This document shows positions 34,255 to 44,885 of a stretch of 64,000 nt of DNA, piece after piece; position 1 is the stretch's first letter; each line of letters starts with the position of its first letter. Below the pieces are notes generated by a model, which saw only the letters and a list, made by a program, of their open reading frames with translations, was not told the origin of the DNA and ran no database searches. Where the stretch lies: assembly GCA_002189035.1 (NCBI GenBank), contig NEEC01000011.1, positions 1,798,001 to 1,862,000 of the forward strand, in the 5' to 3' direction. The translations under genes were made by a program, and so were the position numbers. Source of the DNA: Utricularia gibba. Taxonomy: Eukaryota > Streptophyta > Magnoliopsida > Lamiales > Lentibulariaceae.

Positions 34255-36399
34255 TCATTGTCTGTTTCCAACTTGGGAGTCTACTTTCAGCTTCTGAATT
34301 CTCTTCCTCAGTCTCCGCTGATGGTCATGCATCTTCCACAGACCGTGCCCCAGAACCACAGTTGAGTAGATTCCATGTGTCATCATAGGCGCCAGAATGT
34401 TGTTGGTCTGCTCCACAAGAATATGCAAATCCGATCAAATGGTCAGTCGAAAAAGGATCAAAAACCAGGGTGTTGCATGAATTTACCTGAATCCATTCAA
34501 AACCAAGGTAAAGAGCCAACAGTGATTCCAACAGAGGAGAGTATATTTTCTTCATCTGCCTTCTTTCATACCATGCTGCAAAACCAAAACTTGTAGAGAT
34601 TAAAAGCTCATCATTGCTGAGTACATGTTTCTTTCGGTTCAGACACAGAATTGCGTAGCTGAGAACTTTACCAGCAAAGAGCTTTCTAATATCTTCAGAA
34701 CGGGATTTAAGTATGGGTGCAACCACGTATGTTGGGTCTGAAAACAGATCATGGTTCTTGGTTGAGCTTTCCAAAAGCTTAAAAATGGGCACCCTTAAAA
34801 GTATACTGACCTTTAGGTGAAGCAGCAACATAGTAGAGCCAACCAGTGAGTGCTGCAGTGATCACTGCAGCGAATGCTTGTGCGAATGGTACGAATGGTG
34901 GCAATATGCCGGCCTGTAACACGATTAGAAAACGCAGGTATGATTCCTCCTTCTGTAGGAAACGAAATCGTGTCGAAACGACGCAACTATGCGGATTACC
35001 ACGGATGCCATTCCTCGAGGATCAGCTACCATGTCATTGCCCTTGAGGAAAATTTCTGCAAGTGCACCCTGGAACAACTCGGGAAGTTTTAGTTGAAAGA
35101 AAAACACAAGCTTCGAAAAGAGAATATGTGGAGAAGGGGTACCTGAACAGCAGCCCTATAGAAGAGCTCCTCGCCGACAGAGCTCGCAGCTACAATCAGC
35201 ATGAACTGCATGATATTAAAAAAGTGAAGTAAATGAAGGCAAATTGGAATCTAGCAATGGAAGTGTGAGTGATGAACCGGAATATTTACCTGCCACGCTG
35301 ACATTCCAAAGAAGAAGCTCCTCAATTCTTCATCCTCAACATCTCTGATAGCACGAGCATGTGGAGACAACTTCACAACCTCATCCTGTACCACAGCAAG
35401 CTTAGTTTTATGATTCAATAAGTTTAAGCTGCTTGCTTAAGCTTCTATTCATGCAATACAAACAACTTGCAACATTTCATACTCAGCAAAAACTTTATTG
35501 ATGTTAAAAGGGTATGAAAATGTAGGATTTTGGCCATAGAATCCCTACATCTAGAATAAAGAGGAGAGCCATGATTGGAGGAGCTGCGTAACCCAATCCT
35601 TCAACAATGGCGTCCAAGGATAGATCAAAGCCCCCATTGCAATCGATTCCAGAAATGGAGCATATAAATTTTCCTGCTAGAGCCATTGCTCCGTATATTC
35701 CTGTGGTAATAAAGCAAGCATGAGTACAAAACTATTCCATAAAGTATCCAGAAACAAAAAGGTAAGCTTTTCTTTTGCAGGAGCAATCAGAAAATATTTA
35801 GCTTTATCAGATGCAAGATGTATAACAACTGATTCGGGTCTATAGAAAGAAAGCTATTTGAAAAAGCTCTTCATTGAAATGCACAAACAGAACAACTTGT
35901 CCAAAACAATCCCCAACACCCAGCTAGTCTTTAACATATCAGCTGAAGCCATAAAATTGCAACTTCAACTAGTAGAATCCCACAAAGGAAGCAATAAAAG
36001 CTACGCAATGTTGACTCTGAACACCCATAACAATTCGAATACCCAACTAACAACCAAATAATGGAACTTTAAAAAGGTATAGAAAACTCGCAGGGAGACA
36101 AAAGACTAACCAATTCCATAACCCAGTCTCACAATAGCTCCAATTTTATCCCACACGGAAAACTCAGCAGAAGCATCATTGAAGCTCTGATTGAATGTGG
36201 TGGTCACCTCCATCGCTTGAACCCTGTAACTTCCGCCTTCCCTCTCCCTTGTCTCCACCACTTCTCCGCGTCCGCCATTGGTATCAGCTCTCACCAGCAC
36301 CTCAAACCTCCTTCTTCTCTCCGGCAACAACAAATGTCCACTATACCTACCACACCCACACAACGGCCTCGCTGTTAAGGCTACTAATGATATCTCCAT
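34255..36399 (-). CDS. Plastid CPBP/CAAX-protease-like membrane protein, 359 aa
   Basis: The exons are 36399-36111, 35700-35549, 35385-35290, 35205-35143, 35068-35000, 34913-34811, 34737-34672, 34575-34487 and 34407-34255, for 1080 nt. The start MEISLVALTARPLCGC plus a Ser/Arg-rich stretch looks like a chloroplast transit peptide. Several hydrophobic segments follow (GIYGAMALAGKFICSI, APPIMALLFILD, MLIVAASSVGEELFYRA, AFAAVITAALTGWLYYVA). The motif GEELFYRAAVQG matches the EExxxR signature of CPBP intramembrane proteases, and a late MMTHGIYS supplies a His in the region of a later family motif. I do not see the FxxxH motif clearly, so activity is uncertain. Plant plastid members include the BCM proteins that tune chlorophyll metabolism, but I cannot say whether this is one. 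An in-frame frame extends upstream of 36399 but holds no ATG. Confidence 0.87.
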
Positions 36400-36640
36400 G
36401 GACCCAGAAACAGAGTAGGATCTCAGATCAGGAGCAAGTTGTTGGGCGATGTCCAACTAGAGAAGAAGAAGAAGTGTCGGTACAATTGATGGAGAGCATA
36501 GTTTGTGGGGCTGCGTAGATTTTTCAGGGCCAGTTGTTTCAGTGCCATTTGTGTTGCTGGTTTGCGTGGCTCCAGCGCCACACACTTGAAGATGAATGGT
36601 ATCCGTTCAGCCAATCAGAGTTCAGAGGATTATGTTCTCT

Positions 36641-36708
36641 GGATAACGTGGAAGGCGCCATTGAAGATTCCTATGCAAATCTCGCTTCTTGTGGATAACG
36701 TGAAAGGC
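36641..36708 (-). promoter_or_regulatory. Duplicated ACGT plus GATAA composite upstream of the CPBP gene
   Basis: The words TGGATAACGTGGAAGGC (near 36640) and TGGATAACGTGAAAGGC (near 36691) form an imperfect direct repeat about 51 bp apart, roughly 240-310 bp before the start codon. Each joins an ACGTG core to GATAA (I-box core), a combination common in light-regulated plant promoters. A CCAAT box lies nearby at about 36611. Confidence 0.45.
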
Positions 36709-36879
36709 ACTGATGAACATTGACACTTAAAACATGACTCCTATTTTATGCATATGGAGTGGTAACAATTTACCCACTGTTCAATCTTTGGAGTGGTACT
36801 CAATTCCAATGAGGAATTTATAGCAAGGATGGAGGGTGTGTATTGACACAAAAAGGCAACGTCTTGTTAGATACAGGTA

Positions 36880-37085
36880 AAATTTAAATAGTATTTTGGA
36901 AAATTTTTGAAATATATTTTTTTAAAATTATTTTAAAAAAGTATAAATAAAAAATAAAATTAATATACTACTTAATTTTCCAAAAATAATTTTTGTAGTA
37001 TAATTTTAAAAATATTTTTTGATATAATTAATTTTATAATTGATAGTGTTATAGAATAAAATTATTTTTATTTTTGAAAAGTAAA
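36880..37085. repeat. Dispersed AT-rich repeat B, copy 2
   Basis: This is the second copy of the AT-rich repeat seen at about 22612-22890, with the shared core ATTAATTTTATAATTGATA and the following ATAAAATTATTTTTATTTTT in the same order and orientation. Confidence 0.5.
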
Positions 37086-37237
37086 TATGTCTCTACGTAT
37101 TTCTTTGGAGTGAGGGTTTTTAAATTCTAAATTTAATTGTTGAGTAAATACGTCTCAAATGTTGTAGTGAATTTAGAATTGGAAAACTGTGCACCCTTGA
37201 TTATCTGATGTTGGATTTGAATTGGAGTAATTGTTTG

Positions 37238-37355
37238 GGCTGCCCATGGTGAATTTTTGGGTTGGACATATTGAATTTCTGTGCTGGGCCATTTTGAATT
37301 TATGGGCTGAACCACGTTAATTCCTTGGCCAGGCCTCATTGAATTTCTGGGCTGG
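37238..37355 (+). repeat. Degenerate 22-23 bp tandem repeat with site II (TGGGCY) motifs
   Basis: GAATTT (or its variant TTAATT) recurs at about 37251, 37273, 37296, 37317 and 37341, giving a period of 22-23 bp. Between the copies lies a GGGCTG/TGGGCC/GGCCAGG core. Several units therefore carry site II-type elements (TGGGCT or TGGGCC). The array lies upstream of the eL28 gene on the same strand. Confidence 0.65.
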
Positions 37356-37393
37356 TAATTGGAAAATCCAAGAGATTAGAAACCGTATACGGT

Positions 37394-37437
37394 TGGGCCC
37401 GCTGAACAAGGGCTCAAAGAGAAACCAACTAGGGTTT
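37394..37437 (+). promoter_or_regulatory. Site II element and telo-box upstream of the eL28 gene
   Basis: TGGGCC occurs at 37394-37399 and TAGGGTTTT (reverse telo-box) at 37430-37438. The pairing of site II with a telo-box is the standard promoter grammar of plant ribosomal protein genes. A 5' UTR intron probably ends at 37769, two bases before the start codon region (ATGGCAG then AAATGG). Confidence 0.65.
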
Positions 37438-37771
37438 TCCTAAGGGTCCTTGAAATAAATACTTGAGAAGCTTTCAGTACCGGCGCTCCACGGTGTTGAA
37501 GTTTTGCTTCACTTTCCGTTTCCACCGCCTCCGCCGTGAATATAAACTGGTACTGTATCATTAGCTGGTATTGAAGATGCCTGTTTAGTTGATACGATGT
37601 TTCAAGGCTTATTTCTAGGATTGGATTGGCATGCTATTCCTTCATGGTTTGCAAATGGATTTCTGTGGTTTTTGTGCTTATCGCAATGCGCCTATCGAGT
37701 TAATAGTCTGGTAAATCGATTATTTTTTTGTGTTGTGTTTTGACTGTTGGTTGTTTTATTTTATGGCAGAA

Positions 37772-38915
37772 ATGGCGACAGTTCCGGGCCAATTGATCTG
37801 GGAGATCGTGAAGAAGAACAACTCCTTTTTGGTTAAGGAGTTTGGGAATGGAACAGCTAGCGTCAAATTCAGCAAGGAGCCCAACAATCTCTACAACGTG
37901 CATTCTTATAAATACTCTGGTTGGTTCTTTTCGTTTGCAATTCTTTTTTTTTTCTACTGTTTTTTGATCAATTATTTCCCGTAGTTTTTCAAGTTTGGTC
38001 TAAGCTGGTTGGTGTCCGAGCTGTGATGTATAATGGATTCCTTTTCTAGGACTGTCGAATACTAAAACTGTGACCGTCCAAGCTGGAAAGGATCAGTCTG
38101 TCCTACTTGCAACCACAAAGACGAAGCAACAGAAAAAACCGTCTGGTTTGCTCCACAAGAGCATTATGAAGAAAGAATTTCATCGTATGGCCAAGGCTGT
38201 GTCCAACCAGGTGGATTCTCACAGCATCCACTAGTGTAATGCTGTTTCCTTGTCTGATTGATCAAAAGGCAGTTCTTCAATTTTTATCTATGCGATGGCT
38301 GTATGTAGATATGTGGATTGATGATAATGCTGCATGAAGGAAACACAATATTCCCATCCCCACCCCCTCCATGTGTTGTTTTACGAGCAGTGAAAACTTA
38401 GCTGGACCTGAAATCCAATTAAAAAATGCCTGGGACCTGGTCATTATCACTTTGGTTTCCATTGTATGTCGCTATATGATGCTGTTTTTGCTCATAGAGG
38501 TCGTGTTTCAGTCTTGCAACTATTGTTCTTTCTTGGTAATTTGTTTTGCTACTTTATGATTTCAATCCTGCATTGCTTTGTTTATAGTCTCGTAAACATT
38601 AGGTTAGAGGCTCAGTTGTTTGGGATTTTGGATGGAAGGACTAGATTGTTGCTACATGAAGTAAATAAATTTCTTTCTTTCCTTGCTGTATACCGCCACG
38701 CGGTGTTGACAGATTGTTGTTACATGCTGTAATCCTCACTGTAAAATTGCTTTCTTTCCCTATTTTTAAACATTCTTCGGGTGATTTCACAGGTAGCAAA
38801 TAACTATTACAGGCCTGACCTGAAGAAAGCAGCACTCGCCAGACTGAGCGCTGTCAACAGAGGACTGAAGGTGGCCAAGTCAGGTGTCAAGAAGAGGAAT
38901 AGGCAGCGTGTTTAA
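37772..38915 (+). CDS. RPL28: Large-subunit ribosomal protein eL28, 143 aa
   Basis: The exons are 37772-37919, 38050-38210 and 38793-38915, for 432 nt. The product opens [20 protein letters not shown] and continues with [20 protein letters not shown], a basic middle ([17 protein letters not shown]) and the tail [14 protein letters not shown]. That is the eL28 family over its full usual plant length of 143 residues. It is a structural component of the cytosolic 60S ribosomal subunit. Upstream DNA has site II and telo-box motifs, which fits coordinated expression with other ribosomal protein genes. The third intron boundary (38210 to 38793) spans a 582-bp intron with no coding signal. Confidence 0.96.
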
Positions 38916-40486
38916 TGACCACCACTGGTAGGATCCATGTTTTCCTTTTCTTGTAACCACTCGTTTTGAAGTTCCCTTTCTTTTCTCACGCTTCATAGCC
39001 TTCCAAGCATGCTTACTGTTCTTGAGATTGTTGGTTTTGCATTTGTTGCTTAATATCCTTTGCAACGCATTGTCTTACATAGTTACACAAGGATTTGAGT
39101 CTTGCCGCTCACATGGAAATGAAATGCCATTTTACTCTATGATCTATCTACACATGTCTATTTAATAAGAACACTTGGTCTTCTGTTGGGTTTTGAGTTC
39201 TAAATGATTTTTGAAGAAAATCGATTGACATTGAGTCATGAGTGTTAAAAACCTCTTCACACAAACTCCCAGAACTGTTGAGTACCTACCAATGGGTGCA
39301 ATGTTCCTGTGAATGTCTGTCTTTCTGCCTGAAGTCCAGGAGAACGTTCATGTAAACTCGGCATGTTTTGGCCATAAAAAGTGCATTCTCATTCATCATT
39401 AGCACAAAAACTACTTGCCAGGGTTACCCATGTAAGTTAGGAGCCTAGTGTTAGAATGCCGGGGACGTGTTATGGTCTCCATCTTTCTTTACTACAAGAT
39501 TTACACATCCCAATTCGCATGTTAGTATCTTTCAAGTCTGTGAAGTACCCTCCCTCTCTCTCTCAACTTGTAGTGCCTGAGCTCAAAATAGGGATGGGTG
39601 AGTTAGTTATTTCTCATCTTTGTGGGATAAGCAGAAGCCGCTTTCCAGCTTTTCAATACGCTGTGTGTGTGTAGCCTGTTATGCAGCAGAAGCAGCAGCT
39701 TTTCAGAAGCAAAAAAGTAAGTAAAACAGAGCCCTAATCGGACATAAGACTTTGGTGGCGACTGCATCACATGGGCAGGTGGCGCATTGAAGAGCAACGG
39801 AAGAAGATGGTTGAGCCAACAGAGATTTTAAGATCACACCTGCGCTGTTTAATTCTTTACTTGCTCTCTCGCCAAACAAAACCTATGCTTGAACGCAAGT
39901 GAAAGAAATCCCACACAATCACATTGGTTTTCACTACAAGGAAAAAGCAGTCGGGACTCGAGATCCCCAACATATACTATCACAAGATCTGCACAAATCA
40001 GACATCTTGCCAACCCTGGTTTGTTTATTACATTGGTTCAGACTTGGTAGTGAAACATGCATGAGTTGTTGAATTTCCTAAGTACAGACAAGTTAAATGA
40101 ACCCAAGGGCCAAGAAATCCACCAACAATCCCACACCCCAAGTCAATAGAATTGTAAGGATCCAAAATTTCACGACCCAATATGCATGGTTTTACATCTA
40201 ACTCTGTGGATGGTGGTATTATCACCTTGTTATAAACCCTTTGGATCGTGTTATAGTGTGGTATTACTCTTTGTCCAATGGAAGCGTGCATGTCTTATGC
40301 TGTAAGAGCCATCAGATAAGCCAGGAATACAGGAGCACAACTTGAACAGGCACCACAATCTGATGTTATTGAACTGTTCCAACACAAACCGCCTGATTTC
40401 GAAGATTGATGGAGATTATGAGCAGTCCCAAATGATGGTATTTTGGGGTGAAAGATCATCTATCTTAGGAGAAATTCATATCATCG
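38916..40486. other. 3' flank of eL28 gene; no gene recognised
   Basis: The region has ordinary composition, with several short open frames. A minus-strand frame at 40028-40291 reads DVKPCILGREILDPYNSIDL and GGFLGPWVHLTCLYLG but matches nothing I know. It lies downstream of the unidentified open frame at 40488-40735 on the same strand, so it could be its 3' UTR or a further exon. Confidence 0.3.
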
Positions 40487-40487
40487 C

Positions 40488-40735
40488 TTAGGTTACATAG
40501 GACCATAATGGCAAATCAGATGATGCAAATGTGATGTTCCCATACCCAATAACGCACACCCTGTTGTATTTAACATAGTTCAAGGCGTTTGGTGGTGGCA
40601 ACGCCTCTTTGGCCACTTTGATTCCACTGGAACCAGACGACAAACCACGGCATTCAGGATATCCCATCAAAATCCCTTTTCTGTACCCCAACCTAGTGAC
40701 CCTTCTTGTGTATCTCCTACAATCAGCGAGCGAAT
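40488..40735 (-). other. Unidentified exon-like open frame with upstream telo-box
   Basis: On the minus strand a frame is open from a possible acceptor (GATTGTAG, near 40717) through RYTRRVTRLGYRKGILMGYP, VAKEALPPPNALNYVKYNRV and GYGNITFASSDLPLWSYVT to the stop at 40488-40490. About 130 bp upstream on the same strand is AAACCCTAAACAG (about 40861-40873), a telo-box. The peptide looks protein-like in composition, but I do not recognise it and cannot identify its start codon. It could be the last exon of a small gene. Confidence 0.3.
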
Positions 40736-41128
40736 CAATCACGAGTCCTCACATCTTTTTCTTTAGGCAATAAAGCACACGAGTTTCTTTTTTGATGTGC
40801 TTCTTGCATTCATCAGCTTCGAAGATGATGAGTCATCGATTAATCTTCCCTAATCCTGCTGTTTAGGGTTTCAGTGAAATTTTATTCCAAGTGGAAAGAA
40901 GAAAACCTAGCTCAACAAAGCATTCTTGGAAGTGAGAAGTAACGTTCTCATGGAAATTTTATCCAAATAGAGAGTGCAACGATAGATACTACACTAAACA
41001 TAAAATAAACGAAATAAAAAGAGCTCTAAATGTTATATCATATGTCACACTCTAGATGATTTGGAACCAAAGAAATAAAAAAAGGTTTCAAATAAACTGG
41101 ACGTTCTTCAACAGAAATATTAGACAAA

Positions 41129-41317
41129 GTATAATTTATGAGCCATCAATAGATACAAGTACGAAGAATCAATGTCTTTGATAGACTAATTTGCATGAAT
41201 GAATAATTAATTCATTACATGTTTTACAAAATTGTATAACATAATTTTTTTCCCAAATTTTCTAAGTATAACTAAATATATTTACTTTTATTTTTTAAAA
41301 AAATTACTGATAAAAAA

Positions 41318-41320
<3 letters not shown>
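41129..41320. repeat. Dispersed repeat A, copy 1
   Basis: This block shares its order of words with 58243-58432 in the same orientation: AGTA-ATTTATGA-C-ATCAAT-GATAC-AGT at the start, then AATCAATAT/GT, ATGAATAA, and ACAAAATTGTATAA-CATAATTTTTT near the end. No coding sequence is present. A TA microsatellite follows directly. Confidence 0.65.

Positions 41321-41321
<1 letters not shown>

Positions 41322-41369
<48 letters not shown>
41322..41369. repeat. Long (TA)n microsatellite
   Basis: About 24 uninterrupted TA units lie immediately downstream of dispersed repeat A copy 1. Confidence 0.95.
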
Positions 41370-41373
<4 letters not shown>

Positions 41374-44318
41374 TGATTATTCCAACCATATTTAGTAATT
41401 CAACGAATCTATCACTACATACTGCCCATGTTTGACAATTAATACATCAGAATATCATTTTTAATTATACGTATTATTTATTAATTAATAAAAATCCCAA
41501 TATTGTCATTGAAAAAGAGAGTTCAAGTAAGTATCTTCGAAATATTCATTTTTTTATTAGTTTTCCCAATTACATTTTTTTATAATAAAAAAAAAAGGCG
41601 AAAGGGGACCTTCATCATTCATCACATTCACGGCTAAATCCAAATCCAAAACCAGAATAACTTCACACTTTATGACGTTTACGACAAAGGCTCAGAATTC
41701 AGAAGCCTTTTACTACTGAAATGGGCGAGGGTGTTGTCTCTGTTCCTGGATTCTCTTTTACTTTCTTTCTACCTTTTTCTCCTTTTCACTTTTCTTTACC
41801 GTTTGTGCTGCTCTCGGAACATTTCCAAATAATGACTGCACACTCCCTAATTCTGTCGCAGCAGTATTCACTGCTGGAAGCGAGCATGTTTGTCTCTGCT
41901 CGCTCCCCCTCCTTCATGTGGACAGATCACAATGATTCATTGTTACCCCTCAGCTTTTACGTTTGAATAAGAAAAGGTAACTTTTCAATCCCAGAAAAGT
42001 GAATCAGAGATGGATGCTTCCATCGATTACCCATCTGCGGTGCATGAAACCACACGATGTGGGCGGACGGGCGACTATTTGTCTATTGAGAGAAGGCTTC
42101 ATGAACAAAAATATTGGTGACGTAAAAGCCTTGTTTGATATCCATGTAGAAGCTATTACAAAAAATAATCTCACATCCGGAAATGAAAATATTAGGTTTA
42201 ATTTTTTTTAATATGATTAATATTTATGGTGTATTTGGACTTTAAATATGTTTGCCCAACTCACCGAATTCTTAATTTCATCATGATATTAGAGTTTTGA
42301 CTCATGACACAACTTGAGTTATCAAGATGGGGTTGGTTTTGCATTAGTTCGATTTCTAATTAAAAGAAAAATGAAATGCAATGAGCTTCAATGATAAAAA
42401 TTAGATTGATAAATTGAAATTGTAAAATATATAATAAATTATAGATTATCAGTAATGGATTGAAATTAATTTTTTTAATATGATCTATATTTTTTGTGTA
42501 TTTAGGTTTTACGTATAAACTATTAGATTTTTAATTTCAACAGAATCTTTAATTATCATAGTTTTAGAAGAAAAAAAAATTATTTCTAAACCCTAGTCAA
42601 ATCTACACTCAAATCGGCTCCATGGTATCATACCCGAACCCGACCCGAACCGAAGATACACCTTCAAAAAACATAGGAAGGCACCTCAAATTTCGCATGT
42701 TCATGTGTTTACATATGCTCGCTCGCTTCTGTAGCTGTTGCATTTCGAATTTTGTGGGTTGGTATTTTCAAAAGGCACCTGCAATGAAGGCTCACTCCCA
42801 TTCCTTCCATAAGAGAGCATTATTGATTTCGCATTCACTCTTTTCATCTCTTGTAATACACATTCTCATTATGCTGTCTGAATGAATGAATGGGTCTCCG
42901 AGTGAACAGTTCGCAATTCAGCAAATAATGCATCGTCTGGTACTCACACGACGGAAATATTCCTGAGATAAACATGAAACATGGAGCCTCAAATAATGGA
43001 GGAAATCAATGGGTTTTAATTGTGGACAGGGTCGACTCTCAGTCCGCTTCTTACACCTTTCTCGTATTGTCTTCTATTTCTCGTCAAATTTGTCGTCACT
43101 GAAATTTTTGTACCTTTCTGTTCGATGCTGCGAGCATCAAGACAACTGATGATGCCCATTATAATGTATTGCTTCAAATTTATATGGCATTATTTATTGA
43201 GAATTTCAATTTCTTTTGGAAAAATTATGAAAAATAATATATATTAAAATAATTGTCATATATTATATATTATATTTTTATTTTTTGGGTTTAATAACCA
43301 AATCCTCTTAATCGAACTATGTCGCACTAATGGTTAAGTTTAGGGAATGTTTGTCGCTTATGGGATTAGGATATAAATATTTAATTTATTTGGATTTCAA
43401 TTAAAAAATGGAATAAAGTGATTAATTTTTTTATATATATTTAGTTAATAGGTAAAAGCTTAGTATTAAGAAAAAAAGGACTGTAATTTTAAATAATTTA
43501 ACATTTAAATTCGACCCGTTCAATTCCGAGTTTATTTAAATTCATAAGTATGATATAATTTATGATAAATTATTATAATCTAAACATCCGAGCATATATT
43601 TTTTAAAACTACGGTTCAACCACAGTTTATCAAAGTTATTGGATTAAATTTGAACCGTTTTAAAATAATAAAAAATAAATTACAATCCAATTAATATTTA
43701 ACCAAGCTCAATTATGATTTAATGTTTTTTATAAAAATAATATTTAAAAAGTCTTTTAAAAAAACAAATAGTTCAATCACGATTGAATCTATTGGAGTTT
43801 TGATGGGATACGATGCATTAGTTCTGATATGATTGTACCCGAGAAGTATTATGCGATCAAACGACACCTTTTATTATGATTTACGGTTTTTTTTTATGGT
43901 TTAAAACACTGCCCCGGAACATAGGGTTAGAGCACAAATATGCATATTGAGTAATATTAATGTGGTACATGGAGAAGAAAGGTCGGAATCCTCAATGGAA
44001 TATGTGTCGACATATACATACACTTGTCGATCCATGCACAGCACAGCATATGCTCAGAATTCAATGAAAGAAAACGACGCTCCACTGCGACCCAATCGAA
44101 CCCTAGCTAGCCAGCGCCGTTCCTTTTCTTTCTTCCTTCCTTTTTTTTTCAGCATTTTTTTATTCTAAAAAAAGCTGGAAGAAGCCTGCCTGATTCTCTG
44201 TAAACAGAATCTGGAGAAGAAGAAATCAAATCCGGAGACGTGGATAACTGATTGGGATGTGTTGTGAGTGCGTTGCACTTTTAAGAAAAACAGTGAATAA
44301 TGAACAAACCAGAGGGGT
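41370..44318. other. Gene-poor region with weak open frames
   Basis: Moderately GC-rich islands occur at 41620-42210 and 42600-43150, each with short open frames (for example from the ATG at 41720, and one at 41999-42211 reading TICLLREGFMNKNIGDVKAL). None matches a known family or shows a convincing intron-exon structure. The rest is AT-rich. Confidence 0.3.
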
Positions 44319-44885
44319 TCATGGAGCTGGAGGAGGCCGTTTTTGTCCGAGCCGCAGCTCCAAATCGACTTTACCGAAGGGCGGGTACCCGTGATCGATG
44401 CTGAGGCAGCCGTGGTGGGGATTGGAAGCCTCGCCGGAATGCGGCGGATCGGGGTGGGTTTTGTGGAACCCAGGCGGAATAGGAAGGAAAGAAGGCAAGC
44501 CCAGATGCGGATCAGGGGCCAACATGGAGGGTGTGATAGGAAGAAGAGAAGAGAAGCCAGCCATATGTGGATTAGGGATTAAAATGGAGCTAGGGTTAGG
44601 TAAATGGTAGGGGTTGTGGTTTCGCAGAGCCGCCGCTGCCATGAAGTCTCCGGCTTTCGGAGCCGGTAGCAATTCGTGTAGCCGGGCACGGTCACGGCGG
44701 TGGACGTTCATATGCCCACCAAGTGCTTGAGCCGAGCGAAACTCCCTCCGGCAAAAGGCACAAGTGTAGGAGCGGGGAGGCCAAGTGCAGCCCAACATAT
44801 TAGCAGCTGCATCTTCTTGAAAGGCTCGAACTTGCCACGAATCGTCATCACTGTCGCAACCGGATCTCTTGGATTTTCGGATCAT
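44319..44885 (-). CDS. SUPERMAN/RABBIT EARS-like single C2H2 zinc-finger repressor, 188 aa
   Basis: This is an intronless gene. The product has one plant-type C2H2 finger (about residues 42-62), [20 protein letters not shown], with the invariant QALGGH and the extension [10 protein letters not shown] found in the SUP/RBE subfamily. WPPRSYT just before it is also typical. The middle is rich in Pro, His and Asn. The C-terminus holds an EAR repression motif, DLELRLG (about 174-180), so it probably acts as a transcriptional repressor in organ boundary, floral or cell-proliferation control. The ATG at 44885 was chosen because it is the only in-frame ATG before the finger. The frame is open for another 80 codons upstream but without a Met. 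Confidence 0.92.
   Translation of the reverse strand: MIRKSKRSGCDSDDDSWQVRAFQEDAAANMLGCTWPPRSYTCAFCRREFRSAQALGGHMNVHRRDRARLHELLPAPKAGDFMAAAALRNHNPYHLPNPSSILIPNPHMAGFSSLLPITPSMLAPDPHLGLPSFLPIPPGFHKTHPDPPHSGEASNPHHGCLSIDHGYPPFGKVDLELRLGQKRPPPAP

Noticed and set aside
41322-41369. TA array considered as a CRISPR-like or other regular array
   Set aside because: It is a plain dinucleotide microsatellite. No spaced repeats of CRISPR type exist in the window, nor are they expected in plant nuclear DNA.
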